The translations under genes and the position numbers were made by a program. A stretch of DNA of 64,000 nucleotides from Altericroceibacterium indicum. GTDB taxonomy: Bacteria > Pseudomonadota > Alphaproteobacteria > Sphingomonadales > Sphingomonadaceae. How positions within the stretch are numbered: the first letter of the stretch is position 1; the number at the start of each line of letters is the position of its first letter. The DNA lies in assembly GCF_009828105.1 (NCBI RefSeq), contig NZ_WTYQ01000004.1:186001-250000 (forward strand), in the 5' to 3' direction. Of this stretch, positions 42,429-50,837 are shown piece by piece. The notes under the pieces are model-generated. The model did no database searches, was not told the origin of the DNA, and saw only the letters and a list, made by a program, of their open reading frames with translations.

Positions 42429-43658
42429 TTATGCTGTCATTTTGCTCGGAATAAGCGCGATGGTCATCACGATCAGCAAAAGAGCAACCCACCTGGCTGG
42501 CCCCATGCCTTTCCACATCGCTTGGACCAGCCGCATTCTGGGCAGTTTTTCCTGCTGTCGCATCCGCATTGCATAAATCATCACTCCGGTGACGCTGAGT
42601 GCGGTAAGAATGGCGCCAAAGGCGAACCAGATGAGCCGTGTCGTGAACCCGCCCCATGTCCCGAAGTGCAGAGGGTCGGCAGCTTCGGCAATCCGTTGGT
42701 GAACGCTTAGGTTCTCACCTCTCACTATAGCGGCAACTTTTCGCGTGATTGGGTCGATCAGGACACCGTTGGCCCGGTCACGCACCAGCAGGGCGTGGGC
42801 CTGTCCTTCAATCAGAACACCGCCTGACTTGCCATGAGGGAAGGCGATGCCCTTGACCTGCAATTCAGGGAAGCGCTTGTGTGCCAGTGCGATCATGGCA
42901 TCGAGTTGTGGCCCGGCAAGCTGGGTGCTGGCGATGGCCGCTGCTGGGTTTGAAGCAGGTGCTTCACCGCCCATCTTCTCAATAAAGTACCATGTGCCGG
43001 TGATACCGATTAAGGCGACGAACCAGAGGCTCCATAACCCGGCAAAGCGGTGTAGGGCACCGGTAAAACGGCGGCTGTCATTGCGGCGCGCGCGGTTTAG
43101 GCGGGGGAAGGTAAAGAACCCGCGCCACCATTTCTTATAGACCCAGAAAGAGGAGATGAGCGCGAGTAGCAGTGGAATGGAAAGGCTTGTGACAATCGGC
43201 ACGCCAATGGCGGGGGCGAGCATCAGATTGCGGTGCATTTCTCGAAACAGCCGCTGGGCGTTGAACCACGGAGTGCGCCCCTGAACCTCTCCGGTCCAGG
43301 GATTGAGTTGAATGCGGAAACGCGATCCGTCGGGTTGTCTCGCAATAACCTCTGCTGCAAACCATGGCTCCCGCGGTGCGGAAATGGATTCAATAAGTGC
43401 ATCCCCCGCTTCATCTTTTGCGTGAGTGGCCAGCACGCCCCATGATGCCAGGGGGCGGTCTTCTACAGCGACCCGTATGGCGGGATGAATCAGCCAGTCT
43501 ATTTCAGGCGAAACAGTTGCCAGTGTCCCGGTGGCGAGAATGAAGATCAGGAACAGGCTGATCTGCAACCCCGCCCACTGGTGGATGCGCCACCATAGCG
43601 AACGCCCGGAATTGCGTGTGCGTTTTCGAACGTTTCCAGAAGGGAGCTGCGGCTTCAC
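42429..43658 (-). CDS. PepSY-associated TM protein (iron-regulated membrane protein)
   Basis: Inner-membrane protein of 409 residues with four predicted helices: WWRIHQWAGLQISLFLIFIL (with the heme-ligand-like His of the PepSY_TM family), a central pair near residues 140 and 200 (PIVTSLSIPLLLALISSFWVYKKWW; RFAGLWSLWFVALIGITGTWYFIE), and the C-terminal LIWFAFGAILTALSVTGVMIY. Members are commonly encoded beside siderophore receptors and are thought to act as ferric-siderophore reductases in the periplasmic face of the membrane. ATG overlaps the TBDR stop by 4 nt, so it shares the Fur-like promoter. Confidence 0.9.
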   Translation of the reverse strand: MKPQLPSGNVRKRTRNSGRSLWWRIHQWAGLQISLFLIFILATGTLATVSPEIDWLIHPAIRVAVEDRPLASWGVLATHAKDEAGDALIESISAPREPWFAAEVIARQPDGSRFRIQLNPWTGEVQGRTPWFNAQRLFREMHRNLMLAPAIGVPIVTSLSIPLLLALISSFWVYKKWWRGFFTFPRLNRARRNDSRRFTGALHRFAGLWSLWFVALIGITGTWYFIEKMGGEAPASNPAAAIASTQLAGPQLDAMIALAHKRFPELQVKGIAFPHGKSGGVLIEGQAHALLVRDRANGVLIDPITRKVAAIVRGENLSVHQRIAEAADPLHFGTWGGFTTRLIWFAFGAILTALSVTGVMIYAMRMRQQEKLPRMRLVQAMWKGMGPARWVALLLIVMTIALIPSKMTA

Positions 43659-45790
43659 AATTTCCAGCGTAATTCGGCAAATACAGTACGCGGATCGCCG
43701 GGGAAGTGCCCGGTCCGTTCAATAAAGCCAGAGGCCGCATAGGTCTTGTCGAATAGATTATCGACACGCAGCAAAATGTCGAGATGGTTGGTGAGCTGCT
43801 GAATGATGGAGGCATCGAAAATGGCATAGGGCTTTACGGTCTGGTCAGAGAGGGACAGGCGCTTGCTCACATATTCACCACCCACGGCAATGGCCGTGCC
43901 TGTGGATGGGAATTGATATCGCGACCAGAACCCGGCCTGATGCTTAGGCGCATTGGCAAAGCGATCACCAACGGCATTAGTTAGCGATTGCCCTGCCACC
44001 GTTCGGGTGATTTTGGTATCATTGTAAGCATAATTGGCGGTCAGTACCCAATTGGGCGTAAGATCAGTGCTGAGTTCCAGTTCGAAGCCTCTGCTGGTGA
44101 CTTCACCAATCGGGGCGAGCTGGTCCACGCCATTTACCACTTCTCCATTGGCCTGAAGAAGATTGCGACGTTTGATCTGATAGATGGCGCTGCTGGCATT
44201 TAGTTTGCCGCCCAGCAGGGCAACCTTAACGCCCGCTTCTATCTGATTGCCCGTGATCGGATCAAACGGACCGCCAACTGAGCTGTCCTGTGAGGCAACA
44301 TCCTGCGGTTCGAACCCCTGTGACCAACTCACATAGAGCGACATATCTTGCTTGGGCTTGAAGATCAGGCCGCCACGGAAAGTCCAGGCATCCCCAGTGT
44401 AATCCTCTCCGGTGATAACATTCTCGCCATCGAAGCGATCATAGCGAGTGCCGCCGACGATGATCCAGTGATCGGACAGGCTCAACTGGTCCTGAAGATA
44501 GACCCCATAGGATGTGTTGCGGGTTTCTGTTTCGCGTAAGGGTAGCGCATCGAGATCATAGAAAGATGCGCCCGACAGTCCGTAAACAGGATTGCGCAGG
44601 CTGAGCAGGGGAATTCTGCTGTTGGGGACCGTATGCGCCCAGAAGTCAGCCTTCTCCCGATACCAGTCTGCACCGATGAGGATACGGTTATCTATCCCCG
44701 CGATAGGGCGATCAATCGTAGCATTACCGGCAAAGGTTAGCCCATGTGTTTCGCGCCGCTGGTCGCGTAATTCTCGGCGGCTGGCATCCACGACGCCGTC
44801 ATCATCCGTATCAACCAATCCACGACCTTCATGATATTGCTGCCGCTCGGTTGCATCATAATAGCGGGTGGCGAGTTCCAGCGTGATGCCCTCGGCAGGG
44901 GCGGACTGCAGGCGTGCTTCATAGGTAGTGGCGTTCAGATTGAGAAAATCGCTCTTCTCATTGGTATTCCAGCTTCGGTCAGTCAGGAAATTGCCCTGAT
45001 CATCAACCGGAACACCCCGTAGCCGCGCGCCTTTGTTTTTCTGCTCATAATGGGTGATCTGACCGATCAGTCGCGTGTCATCACCCAGTTTGGCCGTCAG
45101 GCCGCCATCGAGAATGAGGGATTTTTGGCTGGTGTTATTCCGAAAGGGCTTCATTTGTTCGTAATAAGCTCCGCCACGCGCCAGCAGCGAACCATTGCTG
45201 GTAATCGGGCCAGACACATCGCCTGCCGTGCCGTAGCGATCATAATTGCCCAGCGTCAGTTCACCCGAAGCGGTCAATTCCTCCGTCGGAATCTTGGTCA
45301 CATAATTGATAAGGCCGCCCGGTTCACCGGGGCCATAGAGCATCCCAGAGGGGCCCTTCAGCACTTCGACCCGTTCGATGTTGAACAGCTTGGGGACAGA
45401 GAAAGCGATAAAGGGATCACCGCGCAGATTGTCGTAATACACCCGGTCTTGCCGAAATCCCCGGAAGGTGATGGTCGAGTAGCTGAAATTCGTGATGCCG
45501 GCGATGTTGCGATACAAATCCGTTGCATCGCGCGCGCCTTGATCGCTGATCAGCGCCTGATTAATCACGGTGACGGATTGTGGCACGTTGAGCGGGTCGC
45601 TCATCCCGCGTGCAACTGAGGTTTCGTCAACGCTGTAGAGCGATTCTGCCCGGCCGGTGACGATGATTTCATCGCGCGGTGGTGGCTCTGCCGAGTTGCC
45701 GGAAGCATCTTCGGCCCTTGCGGAAGACGGCGTTAAACCAGCCGCCGCCGCAACGCTCGCCAGCAACCAATAATACCGCGAAATTCTCAC
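43655..45790 (-). CDS. TonB-dependent siderophore receptor
   Basis: Complete ferric-siderophore receptor, 711 residues. GTG start at 45790 with GGGAGGACT upstream and a signal peptide (LLASVAAAAGLTPSSARA). TonB box DEIIVTGRAES, plug motifs VPQSVTVINQALISDQGARDATDLYRNIAGI and VEVLKGPSGMLYGPGEPGGLINYVTK, which are diagnostic for the FhuA/FpvA/ferrichrome-type family; C-terminal FAELRWKL. Regulation by iron is likely: a Fur-like box lies 37 nt upstream. In operon with the PepSY protein. Confidence 0.95.
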   Translation of the reverse strand: MRISRYYWLLASVAAAAGLTPSSARAEDASGNSAEPPPRDEIIVTGRAESLYSVDETSVARGMSDPLNVPQSVTVINQALISDQGARDATDLYRNIAGITNFSYSTITFRGFRQDRVYYDNLRGDPFIAFSVPKLFNIERVEVLKGPSGMLYGPGEPGGLINYVTKIPTEELTASGELTLGNYDRYGTAGDVSGPITSNGSLLARGGAYYEQMKPFRNNTSQKSLILDGGLTAKLGDDTRLIGQITHYEQKNKGARLRGVPVDDQGNFLTDRSWNTNEKSDFLNLNATTYEARLQSAPAEGITLELATRYYDATERQQYHEGRGLVDTDDDGVVDASRRELRDQRRETHGLTFAGNATIDRPIAGIDNRILIGADWYREKADFWAHTVPNSRIPLLSLRNPVYGLSGASFYDLDALPLRETETRNTSYGVYLQDQLSLSDHWIIVGGTRYDRFDGENVITGEDYTGDAWTFRGGLIFKPKQDMSLYVSWSQGFEPQDVASQDSSVGGPFDPITGNQIEAGVKVALLGGKLNASSAIYQIKRRNLLQANGEVVNGVDQLAPIGEVTSRGFELELSTDLTPNWVLTANYAYNDTKITRTVAGQSLTNAVGDRFANAPKHQAGFWSRYQFPSTGTAIAVGGEYVSKRLSLSDQTVKPYAIFDASIIQQLTNHLDILLRVDNLFDKTYAASGFIERTGHFPGDPRTVFAELRWKL

Positions 45791-45826
45791 CTCAGTCCTC
45801 CCTAAATGATCCAGGGAGGCTACTAA

Positions 45827-45841
45827 TGATAGTGAATATCA
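45827..45841 (-). promoter_or_regulatory. Fur-like box upstream of siderophore receptor
   Basis: TGATAGTGAATATCA matches the 7-1-7 Fur pattern TGATAAT-n-ATTATCA with one mismatch per arm. It lies 37 nt before the GTG start. A further 8-bp dyad, TGAATAAG-TGTC-CTTATTCA, follows at 45851-45870. Confidence 0.7.
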
Positions 45842-45951
45842 ATTACAACCTGAATAAGTGTCCTTATTCAACTTCAGCAAAGCGATGGGGTGCCTTCCAG
45901 TCACGGGGTAGGTGGAGCGGGCTATCATTCACCATTGCTGGCAGTAGTTCT

Positions 45952-46635
45952 TTAGTGGAAGGTGACACTTGCCAGCACAGTTGCCAGCTCCTGCTCCACT
46001 GTGGCGCTTGATTGTTTGGGATGGCTGGTGACGTTCACCGATGCCGGAACCGAAATCGTCAGCCGGTCAATTGCGATACATGTGCCCTGATACATGGCGC
46101 GCATATCTGTGCTGGACAATTGATGGCTCATGCCGGCATCTCCATTGCTGTAAACGGTAAAGCTCACATCTCCGATGATGCGGTTTGGCTCCTTTACAGC
46201 GCTGCCTCCTTGCAACCCGCGTGTCAGACAATCAGCGACGACGTCCGCATTCCTGCTGGTGCCGATTTGCAGGATGTCGGTGGCAATGCGCGGCATTTCA
46301 TCAGCACTTTTGCTTTTGGCAGTGAAACGAACCTGCCCCACGCCAGCGCCAACAGGCGATCCATCGAACATCATGCGCCAGCCAGCAGGCGTGAAATACG
46401 TGCCAGAGAAGTCTCGCGTGGGCGTAAGAGAGGTGGGGTAGCTTAGCGCGATCAGGCTATCTTTGCTTTGCCAATCCGCAAAGCCGGGGGAGGGGGCTGC
46501 TTGCGATTGAGATGATATTGCAATCGCCTGCGCCTCAGTCTTGGAAGTAGTGCGTGTGGGCGCCGAACTTGTGTTTGAGCCGCAGCCGCTGAGAAGAAAA
46601 AGACCGATAATGGCAACTAGCGGGGGTGTTTTCAT
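45952..46635 (-). CDS. Lipoprotein of unknown function
   Basis: Protein of 227 residues from ATG 46635 (AAAGGA 8 nt upstream); the frame extends to 46683 but only the shorter start gives a lipoprotein signal, MKTPPLVAIIGLFLLSGC (lipobox LSGC). After a Ser/Thr/Gln-rich linker comes a single globular domain beginning FADWQSKDSLIALSYPTSL, with two Cys (ADCLTRGL, GTCIAIDRL) that could pair. I do not recognise the family. Its 3' end faces away from the siderophore receptor promoter with a 161-nt gap, so it is probably expressed independently. Confidence 0.8.
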   Translation of the reverse strand: MKTPPLVAIIGLFLLSGCGSNTSSAPTRTTSKTEAQAIAISSQSQAAPSPGFADWQSKDSLIALSYPTSLTPTRDFSGTYFTPAGWRMMFDGSPVGAGVGQVRFTAKSKSADEMPRIATDILQIGTSRNADVVADCLTRGLQGGSAVKEPNRIIGDVSFTVYSNGDAGMSHQLSSTDMRAMYQGTCIAIDRLTISVPASVNVTSHPKQSSATVEQELATVLASVTFH

Positions 46636-46717
46636 GGGCCGGTCCTTTGACAAATGAGCGAACATGAATCGCAAAGATCGCACATTTCAAAACGCCCAAG
46701 AGGTCCATAGGCTCCAG

Positions 46718-47716
46718 TTATTTGGAGCGTTTTTTATATCTTGGGGCATTGGCTATCGCTTCTTCAGCAGTCAGTTGACGCCACCGTTCGAAGCGTTCGG
46801 CTGAAAGTGTGCCGTCCGTAATGCCAGCCCGGACGGAGCACCCCGGTTCGTTGCCATGCGCGCAGTCCGAGAAACGGCAGTTCTCCGCTGCCAGAATAAA
46901 ATCGTCGAAAACCTCCGCTATGCCATCATCGGCATCTGGTAATTGCAATTCTCGCATACCCGGCGTGTCGAGCAGCCATCCGCCTCCGTGCAACCGGTGC
47001 ATCTCACGCGCAGTGGTTGTGTGCCGTCCGGTCCCGTCGTGCTTTCGGATGGCCTGCGTGGCGATGCTGTCAGATCCGCGAAGGGTATTGACCAGCGTAG
47101 ATTTACCCACTCCTGATGAGCCAAGCAGTGCCACAGTTTCGCCTTTCCCGCAAAGGCTTGCAAGCCGCTCAACACTTGCCGGATCGCGCCCATTGACGGT
47201 CTCCACCTGCAAATCTGGCGCTATGGTACGTGCCTGATTTGCATATTCTTCCGGGTGGTCGATCAGGTCGATCTTGGTCAGAACTACCAGCGGCGTCACG
47301 CCCGCTTCGCGCGCCAGTACAAGGTAGCGCTCCAGCCGTGAGACGCTGAAGTCCTGATTGCAGGATGCGACGATGAATAGTCTATCGACATTGGCGGCAA
47401 TCATCTGTTCCTTACGCGGATCACCCGGAGAGCGCCGCTTGAACAGATTCATCCGTGTCAGCACCCGGACTGGCTCCTGTGTGGCATTGTCGACCAATAC
47501 CCAATCGCCCACCGTGGGATGATCATCCGTCGGCGCCGCCCCGCGAATATAGGGTGAAATAGAAAGCGACCCATCGGCGCCTGTAACCGCAATCTGTCCA
47601 CGATGGACGGCCATCACTCGAACGGGATGACAATGGATGGCTTCTTCAGGCGTGATCTGTTCGCTGAAACGGGCTTTCCAGCCAAGTTCTTCAAGAGTCT
47701 CACAGCTCGATGTCAT
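46718..47716 (-). CDS. rsgA: RsgA, ribosome small-subunit-dependent GTPase
   Basis: 30S-subunit maturation GTPase with circularly permuted G motifs. N-terminal OB fold (HPVRVMAVHRGQIAVTGADG), then G4 LTKIDL, G1 GSSGVGKSTLVN, G3 DTPGMREL, and the C-terminal zinc knuckle CRFSDCAHGNEPGC. ATG 47716 gives 332 residues starting MTSSCETLEELGW, the usual opening of alphaproteobacterial RsgA; the frame continues to 47938 but the extra 74 residues look non-coding. There is no strong Shine-Dalgarno at any candidate start, so this end is uncertain. Confidence 0.93.
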   Translation of the reverse strand: MTSSCETLEELGWKARFSEQITPEEAIHCHPVRVMAVHRGQIAVTGADGSLSISPYIRGAAPTDDHPTVGDWVLVDNATQEPVRVLTRMNLFKRRSPGDPRKEQMIAANVDRLFIVASCNQDFSVSRLERYLVLAREAGVTPLVVLTKIDLIDHPEEYANQARTIAPDLQVETVNGRDPASVERLASLCGKGETVALLGSSGVGKSTLVNTLRGSDSIATQAIRKHDGTGRHTTTAREMHRLHGGGWLLDTPGMRELQLPDADDGIAEVFDDFILAAENCRFSDCAHGNEPGCSVRAGITDGTLSAERFERWRQLTAEEAIANAPRYKKRSK

Positions 47717-47987
47717 CTGGTTGCGGAAGCAGCTTTCTGCTGACCCAACAAGGATTTTTTCAAATATCCCTCTATGTCTTGCTGGCTTCGCAAAGGATAC
47801 CATGCTTGCGCTTCCGTATATCATGTCGCAGGTGCAGGTCATCCAAGTATGGCGATGAATGACGGGAGACGCGCGCAAATACCCATAAAAGATATGTTGA
47901 CGTTGAAGTGATCCTGGTGGCACTAGGCGGCTCATCATTCAGGCGCTGCTAAAGCGCGATGGTGAAGTGGCGTAAAGCCACAGGAAT

Positions 47988-48061
47988 GCGGGTGTAGCTC
48001 AATGGTAGAGCAGCAGCTTCCCAAGCTGACGACGAGGGTTCGATTCCCTTCACCCGCTCCA
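47988..48061 (+). tRNA. tRNA-Gly (anticodon CCC)
   Basis: Cloverleaf of 74 nt including an encoded CCA. Acceptor GCGGGTG/CACCCGC is fully paired. D arm is GCTC...GAGC with AATGGTA loop, anticodon loop TTCCCAA (CCC), T loop TTCGATT. The first anticodon-stem pair is a G-A mismatch and the T stem closes with G-T. Reads GGG codons. Confidence 0.95.
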
Positions 48062-48199
48062 TTGCTCATCTCACCATCCCAATATTGAAATTTCTTATAA
48101 GCAATGGAAATGGCTTGTCAGCTTTGCAGCCCTTCTGGATAGGTTGGGGAGCATTGCCAGTATGGCGATACATTTCCCTGCGTTAATGAACTGAGATTT

Positions 48200-49009
48200 A
48201 TGAACACCACTATTCCGACCGCTTCTGATGGGTGGACAGCGATTGTTCTGGCGGGGCGGCGCCCGGGTATTGACCCGCTGGCAGCGCATTTCGGCAAACC
48301 TTCCAAGGCACTTATTCCGGTGGCTGGTGAGGCAATGCTGAGCCGGGTGCTCCGGGTTTTGCGGGCCACGCCTGAGGTTAACCGCATCGTGGTGTTGACG
48401 CAGGATGTCGAGGAACTGGCAAGCGCGGCTGAATTGGCATGGGTGCAGGATGATTCTGCCATCGGTATAGCCCGTTCTGGTGCGACAATCAGCGGTTCGG
48501 TGCTTGATTTCCTGCAACACGATGGGACAAACCAGCCTATCTTGCTGACAACGGCGGATAATGTTTTGCTCACCCCGGAAATCGCCAGTTATTTTATCAA
48601 CAAAGCGCGAGCAGCGCAGCTTTCGGTCGGGCTGGTTTCGCGTGGGCAGTTGGAAAAGGACTATGGTCAATCGCAACGCACCTGGTGGCGGTTTGGTGAT
48701 GGTGATTTCAGCGGTGCCAATCTGTTTGCACTCCAGGTGGAAGAGGCCAGTGATGTGCAAGACGCACTGTTGTTCTGGGAAAAGATTGAACAGGATCGCA
48801 AGAAAGTCTGGAAAATCGCCGCTCGGTTTGGTCCTTTGTTGATGCTGCGCATTGCCTTGCGGCGTCTCTCTTTAAACAAGGCTGTGAGAGAGGCCGGGCG
48901 CAGGCTGCATGTTGACGCGCAAGCTGTTGCTTTGCCTTTCGGGAGGGCAGCGATAGACGTGGACAAGCTCTCTGATCACGCCATGGCCGAAAAAATCCTT
49001 AGTGCATGA
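48200..49009 (+). CDS. Sugar/polyol-phosphate nucleotidyltransferase (MobA-like NTP transferase)
   Basis: Protein of 269 residues. N-terminal Rossmann-like NTP-transferase domain with TAIVLAGRRPGIDPLAAHFGKPSKALIPVAG, a variant of the LAGGxGxR...PKxLxPV signature with the catalytic Lys kept, followed by ILLTTADNVLLTPEIAS (metal-binding Asp). The C-terminal 90 residues are helical and basic. Likely makes an NDP-activated sugar or polyol (CDP- is suggested by the CDP-glycerol-transferase-like gene two genes on). First of four overlapping genes; ATGA overlap with the next. Confidence 0.8.
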   Translation: MNTTIPTASDGWTAIVLAGRRPGIDPLAAHFGKPSKALIPVAGEAMLSRVLRVLRATPEVNRIVVLTQDVEELASAAELAWVQDDSAIGIARSGATISGSVLDFLQHDGTNQPILLTTADNVLLTPEIASYFINKARAAQLSVGLVSRGQLEKDYGQSQRTWWRFGDGDFSGANLFALQVEEASDVQDALLFWEKIEQDRKKVWKIAARFGPLLMLRIALRRLSLNKAVREAGRRLHVDAQAVALPFGRAAIDVDKLSDHAMAEKILSA

Positions 49010-49692
49010 CTGAACTTGCCATCTTCGATCTGGACCGGACCCTCACCATCCGGCCGACCTATTCCGCCTTCCTCATCTATGCCGCACGGCACCTTTCGCC
49101 GTGGAGGCTTGGGTTGTTGCCACTGCTGGCACCTCATGCGGCTGGCTATGCGATGAAGCGTATCCCGCGCCGTCGCATGAAGGAAGCGATGCACGCGATG
49201 GCACTGGGCAAGAGAGTGGGCCGCCATAAGGTTGAGGCAGTGGCCGATAGTTTTGCTGAGAAGCTGGTGGAAAACGGGATTTTCCCGCAAGCGCAATCCC
49301 TGTTTGCGAAGGAACGCCAAGCCGGTCGGCGGATCGTTCTGGCGACGGCAGCCCCCGCTTTGTATGTGGAGCCGCTGGCGCATCGCCTCAAGATTGATGA
49401 TGTGATCGCCACTCGCAACAGCTGGCATGGGGATGTGCTGCTTTCCGATATCTCTGAAGACAATTGCTACGCAGCGTGCAAGCAGCATCGCATTGCAGAG
49501 TGGCTGGAAGAGCAGGGCATCGCACGCAATAATGCCCGGATTACATTCTACTCTGACCATGCTTCTGATTTGCCAACCTTTGAATGGGTGGATGAGCCTG
49601 TGGCCGTGAACCCCTCCAAAGCTCTGGCAACGATAGCCAGGGCGCGGGGCTGGCGGGTGCTGGACTGGCGAGCAGAAATGGCGCGGGCATGA
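49006..49692 (+). CDS. HAD-IB family phosphatase
   Basis: Phosphoserine-phosphatase-like HAD hydrolase, 228 residues. Motif I AIFDLDRTLT (Asp8 nucleophile, Asp10 acid), a helical cap of about 90 residues, motif II IVLATAAP, motif III FYSDHASDLPTFEWV. Basic segment RLGLLPLLAPHAAGYAMKRIPRRR may be membrane-associated. Overlaps both neighbours by ATGA, so it is probably required in fixed ratio with them; its substrate may be a phosphorylated precursor in the same polymer pathway. Confidence 0.85.
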   Translation: MTELAIFDLDRTLTIRPTYSAFLIYAARHLSPWRLGLLPLLAPHAAGYAMKRIPRRRMKEAMHAMALGKRVGRHKVEAVADSFAEKLVENGIFPQAQSLFAKERQAGRRIVLATAAPALYVEPLAHRLKIDDVIATRNSWHGDVLLSDISEDNCYAACKQHRIAEWLEEQGIARNNARITFYSDHASDLPTFEWVDEPVAVNPSKALATIARARGWRVLDWRAEMARA

Positions 49693-50837
49693 AAATCGGC
49701 TTTCTGTTCAACCACTCGGCGGCACATCAGGTGGCCCATTCGCTGCCCATTGCCAATGCTCTGGCCCGCTCACACCCGGACATTGATGTGACCGTGCTTG
49801 TCGGCGGTGATGTGATTGAAGCCGAAGTTCAAAGATTGATCGGAACTGCCAGCAATCTGAAGATGGAAAGGCTGCAAATGCCCGGCACAGTAGCCCATTG
49901 GGTGCAGCGATTGTCAGGCAGTGCGATCCCGGCGGAGCGTTATTCCTTCCTTGAACGCAACCTTGATGCCTTCCGCGCGCTCGATGCGCTTGTGGTGCCG
50001 GAGAAAACCTCGCTTCTCCTGAAAACGCGATTTGGCCTGAAAGACTTGAAGCTCATCCACACCCGGCACGGTGCTGGTGACCGGGCGATTGGCTTTAACA
50101 AGGCCAGCGGCTTGTTTGACTTTGTGCTCCTGTCCGGCCCCAAGGTGCGCGACAGGCTCAATGCCAATGGTCTCTTGAAACCGGGCGGCCATGCGATTGT
50201 CGGCTATCCGAAATTCGATCTGTTGAGGGACGCGCCACCGCCGCGCATTTTCGATAATGACCGGCCGACGGTTTTGTATAATCCGCATCCATCACCCGCC
50301 CTGTCTTCATGGTATCGAATGGGGCAGGATGTGCTGGAATATTTTGCGCGGAGCGTGCGCTATAATCTGATCTTTGCACCGCATGTTATGCTGTTTGCCA
50401 AGCGTTTCAACATATCTCTGTCGCCGCTTTCGTTCTCGCGTGTGGGCGAAGTGCCAGCGCATATTCGTGACTGCTCGCATATTCATGTCGATCTTGGCAG
50501 TCAGGCAAGTGTGGACATGAGCTATACACGGCTGGCGGACATTTATCTGGGCGATGCCAGCAGCCAGATTTACGAATTCTTGAGTACCCCGCGCCCGGCG
50601 GTTTTCCTGAATCCCACCCATTTAAAATGGCAGGGCAACCCTGATTTCAGTCATTGGCAAAGTGGGCCGGTGGTTGATGATATAGGCGGGATGGATCAGG
50701 CATTGCAGAATGCGCTGCCCCTGGCACCACATTGGCGTGAAGCGCAGGAAAAGCTGTTTGCCTATACGTTTGATCTGGGTGACACGCCGTCATCTGAGCG
50801 AGCCGCCAAGGCCATCGCTGATTATATGGAGGCCTGA
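49689..50837 (+). CDS. CDP-glycerol glycerophosphotransferase-like protein
   Basis: Protein of 382 residues, GT-B-like. Features in common with the TagB/TagF group: KIGFLFNHSAAHQVAHSLPIANAL at the N-terminus, LIHTRHGAGDRAIGFNKA (catalytic His region), TVLYNPHPSP, and YTRLADIYLGDASSQIYEFLSTPRPAVFLNP, where the Asp-Ala-Ser-Ser block matches the TDYSS-type nucleotide-binding motif. These enzymes add polyol-phosphate units to a lipid-linked or glycan acceptor. No signal peptide. Overlaps the HAD gene by 4 nt and the glycosyltransferase by 1 nt. A teichoic-acid-like enzyme in a Gram-negative suggests a phosphopolyol capsule or LPS decoration. Confidence 0.78.
   Translation: MKIGFLFNHSAAHQVAHSLPIANALARSHPDIDVTVLVGGDVIEAEVQRLIGTASNLKMERLQMPGTVAHWVQRLSGSAIPAERYSFLERNLDAFRALDALVVPEKTSLLLKTRFGLKDLKLIHTRHGAGDRAIGFNKASGLFDFVLLSGPKVRDRLNANGLLKPGGHAIVGYPKFDLLRDAPPPRIFDNDRPTVLYNPHPSPALSSWYRMGQDVLEYFARSVRYNLIFAPHVMLFAKRFNISLSPLSFSRVGEVPAHIRDCSHIHVDLGSQASVDMSYTRLADIYLGDASSQIYEFLSTPRPAVFLNPTHLKWQGNPDFSHWQSGPVVDDIGGMDQALQNALPLAPHWREAQEKLFAYTFDLGDTPSSERAAKAIADYMEA

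Noticed and set aside
46711-46735. GCTCCA/TGGAGC hairpin followed by a T-run on the plus strand
   Set aside because: No plus-strand gene ends there; the T-run is the complement of Lys codons at the C-terminus of RsgA, so it is coincidental.
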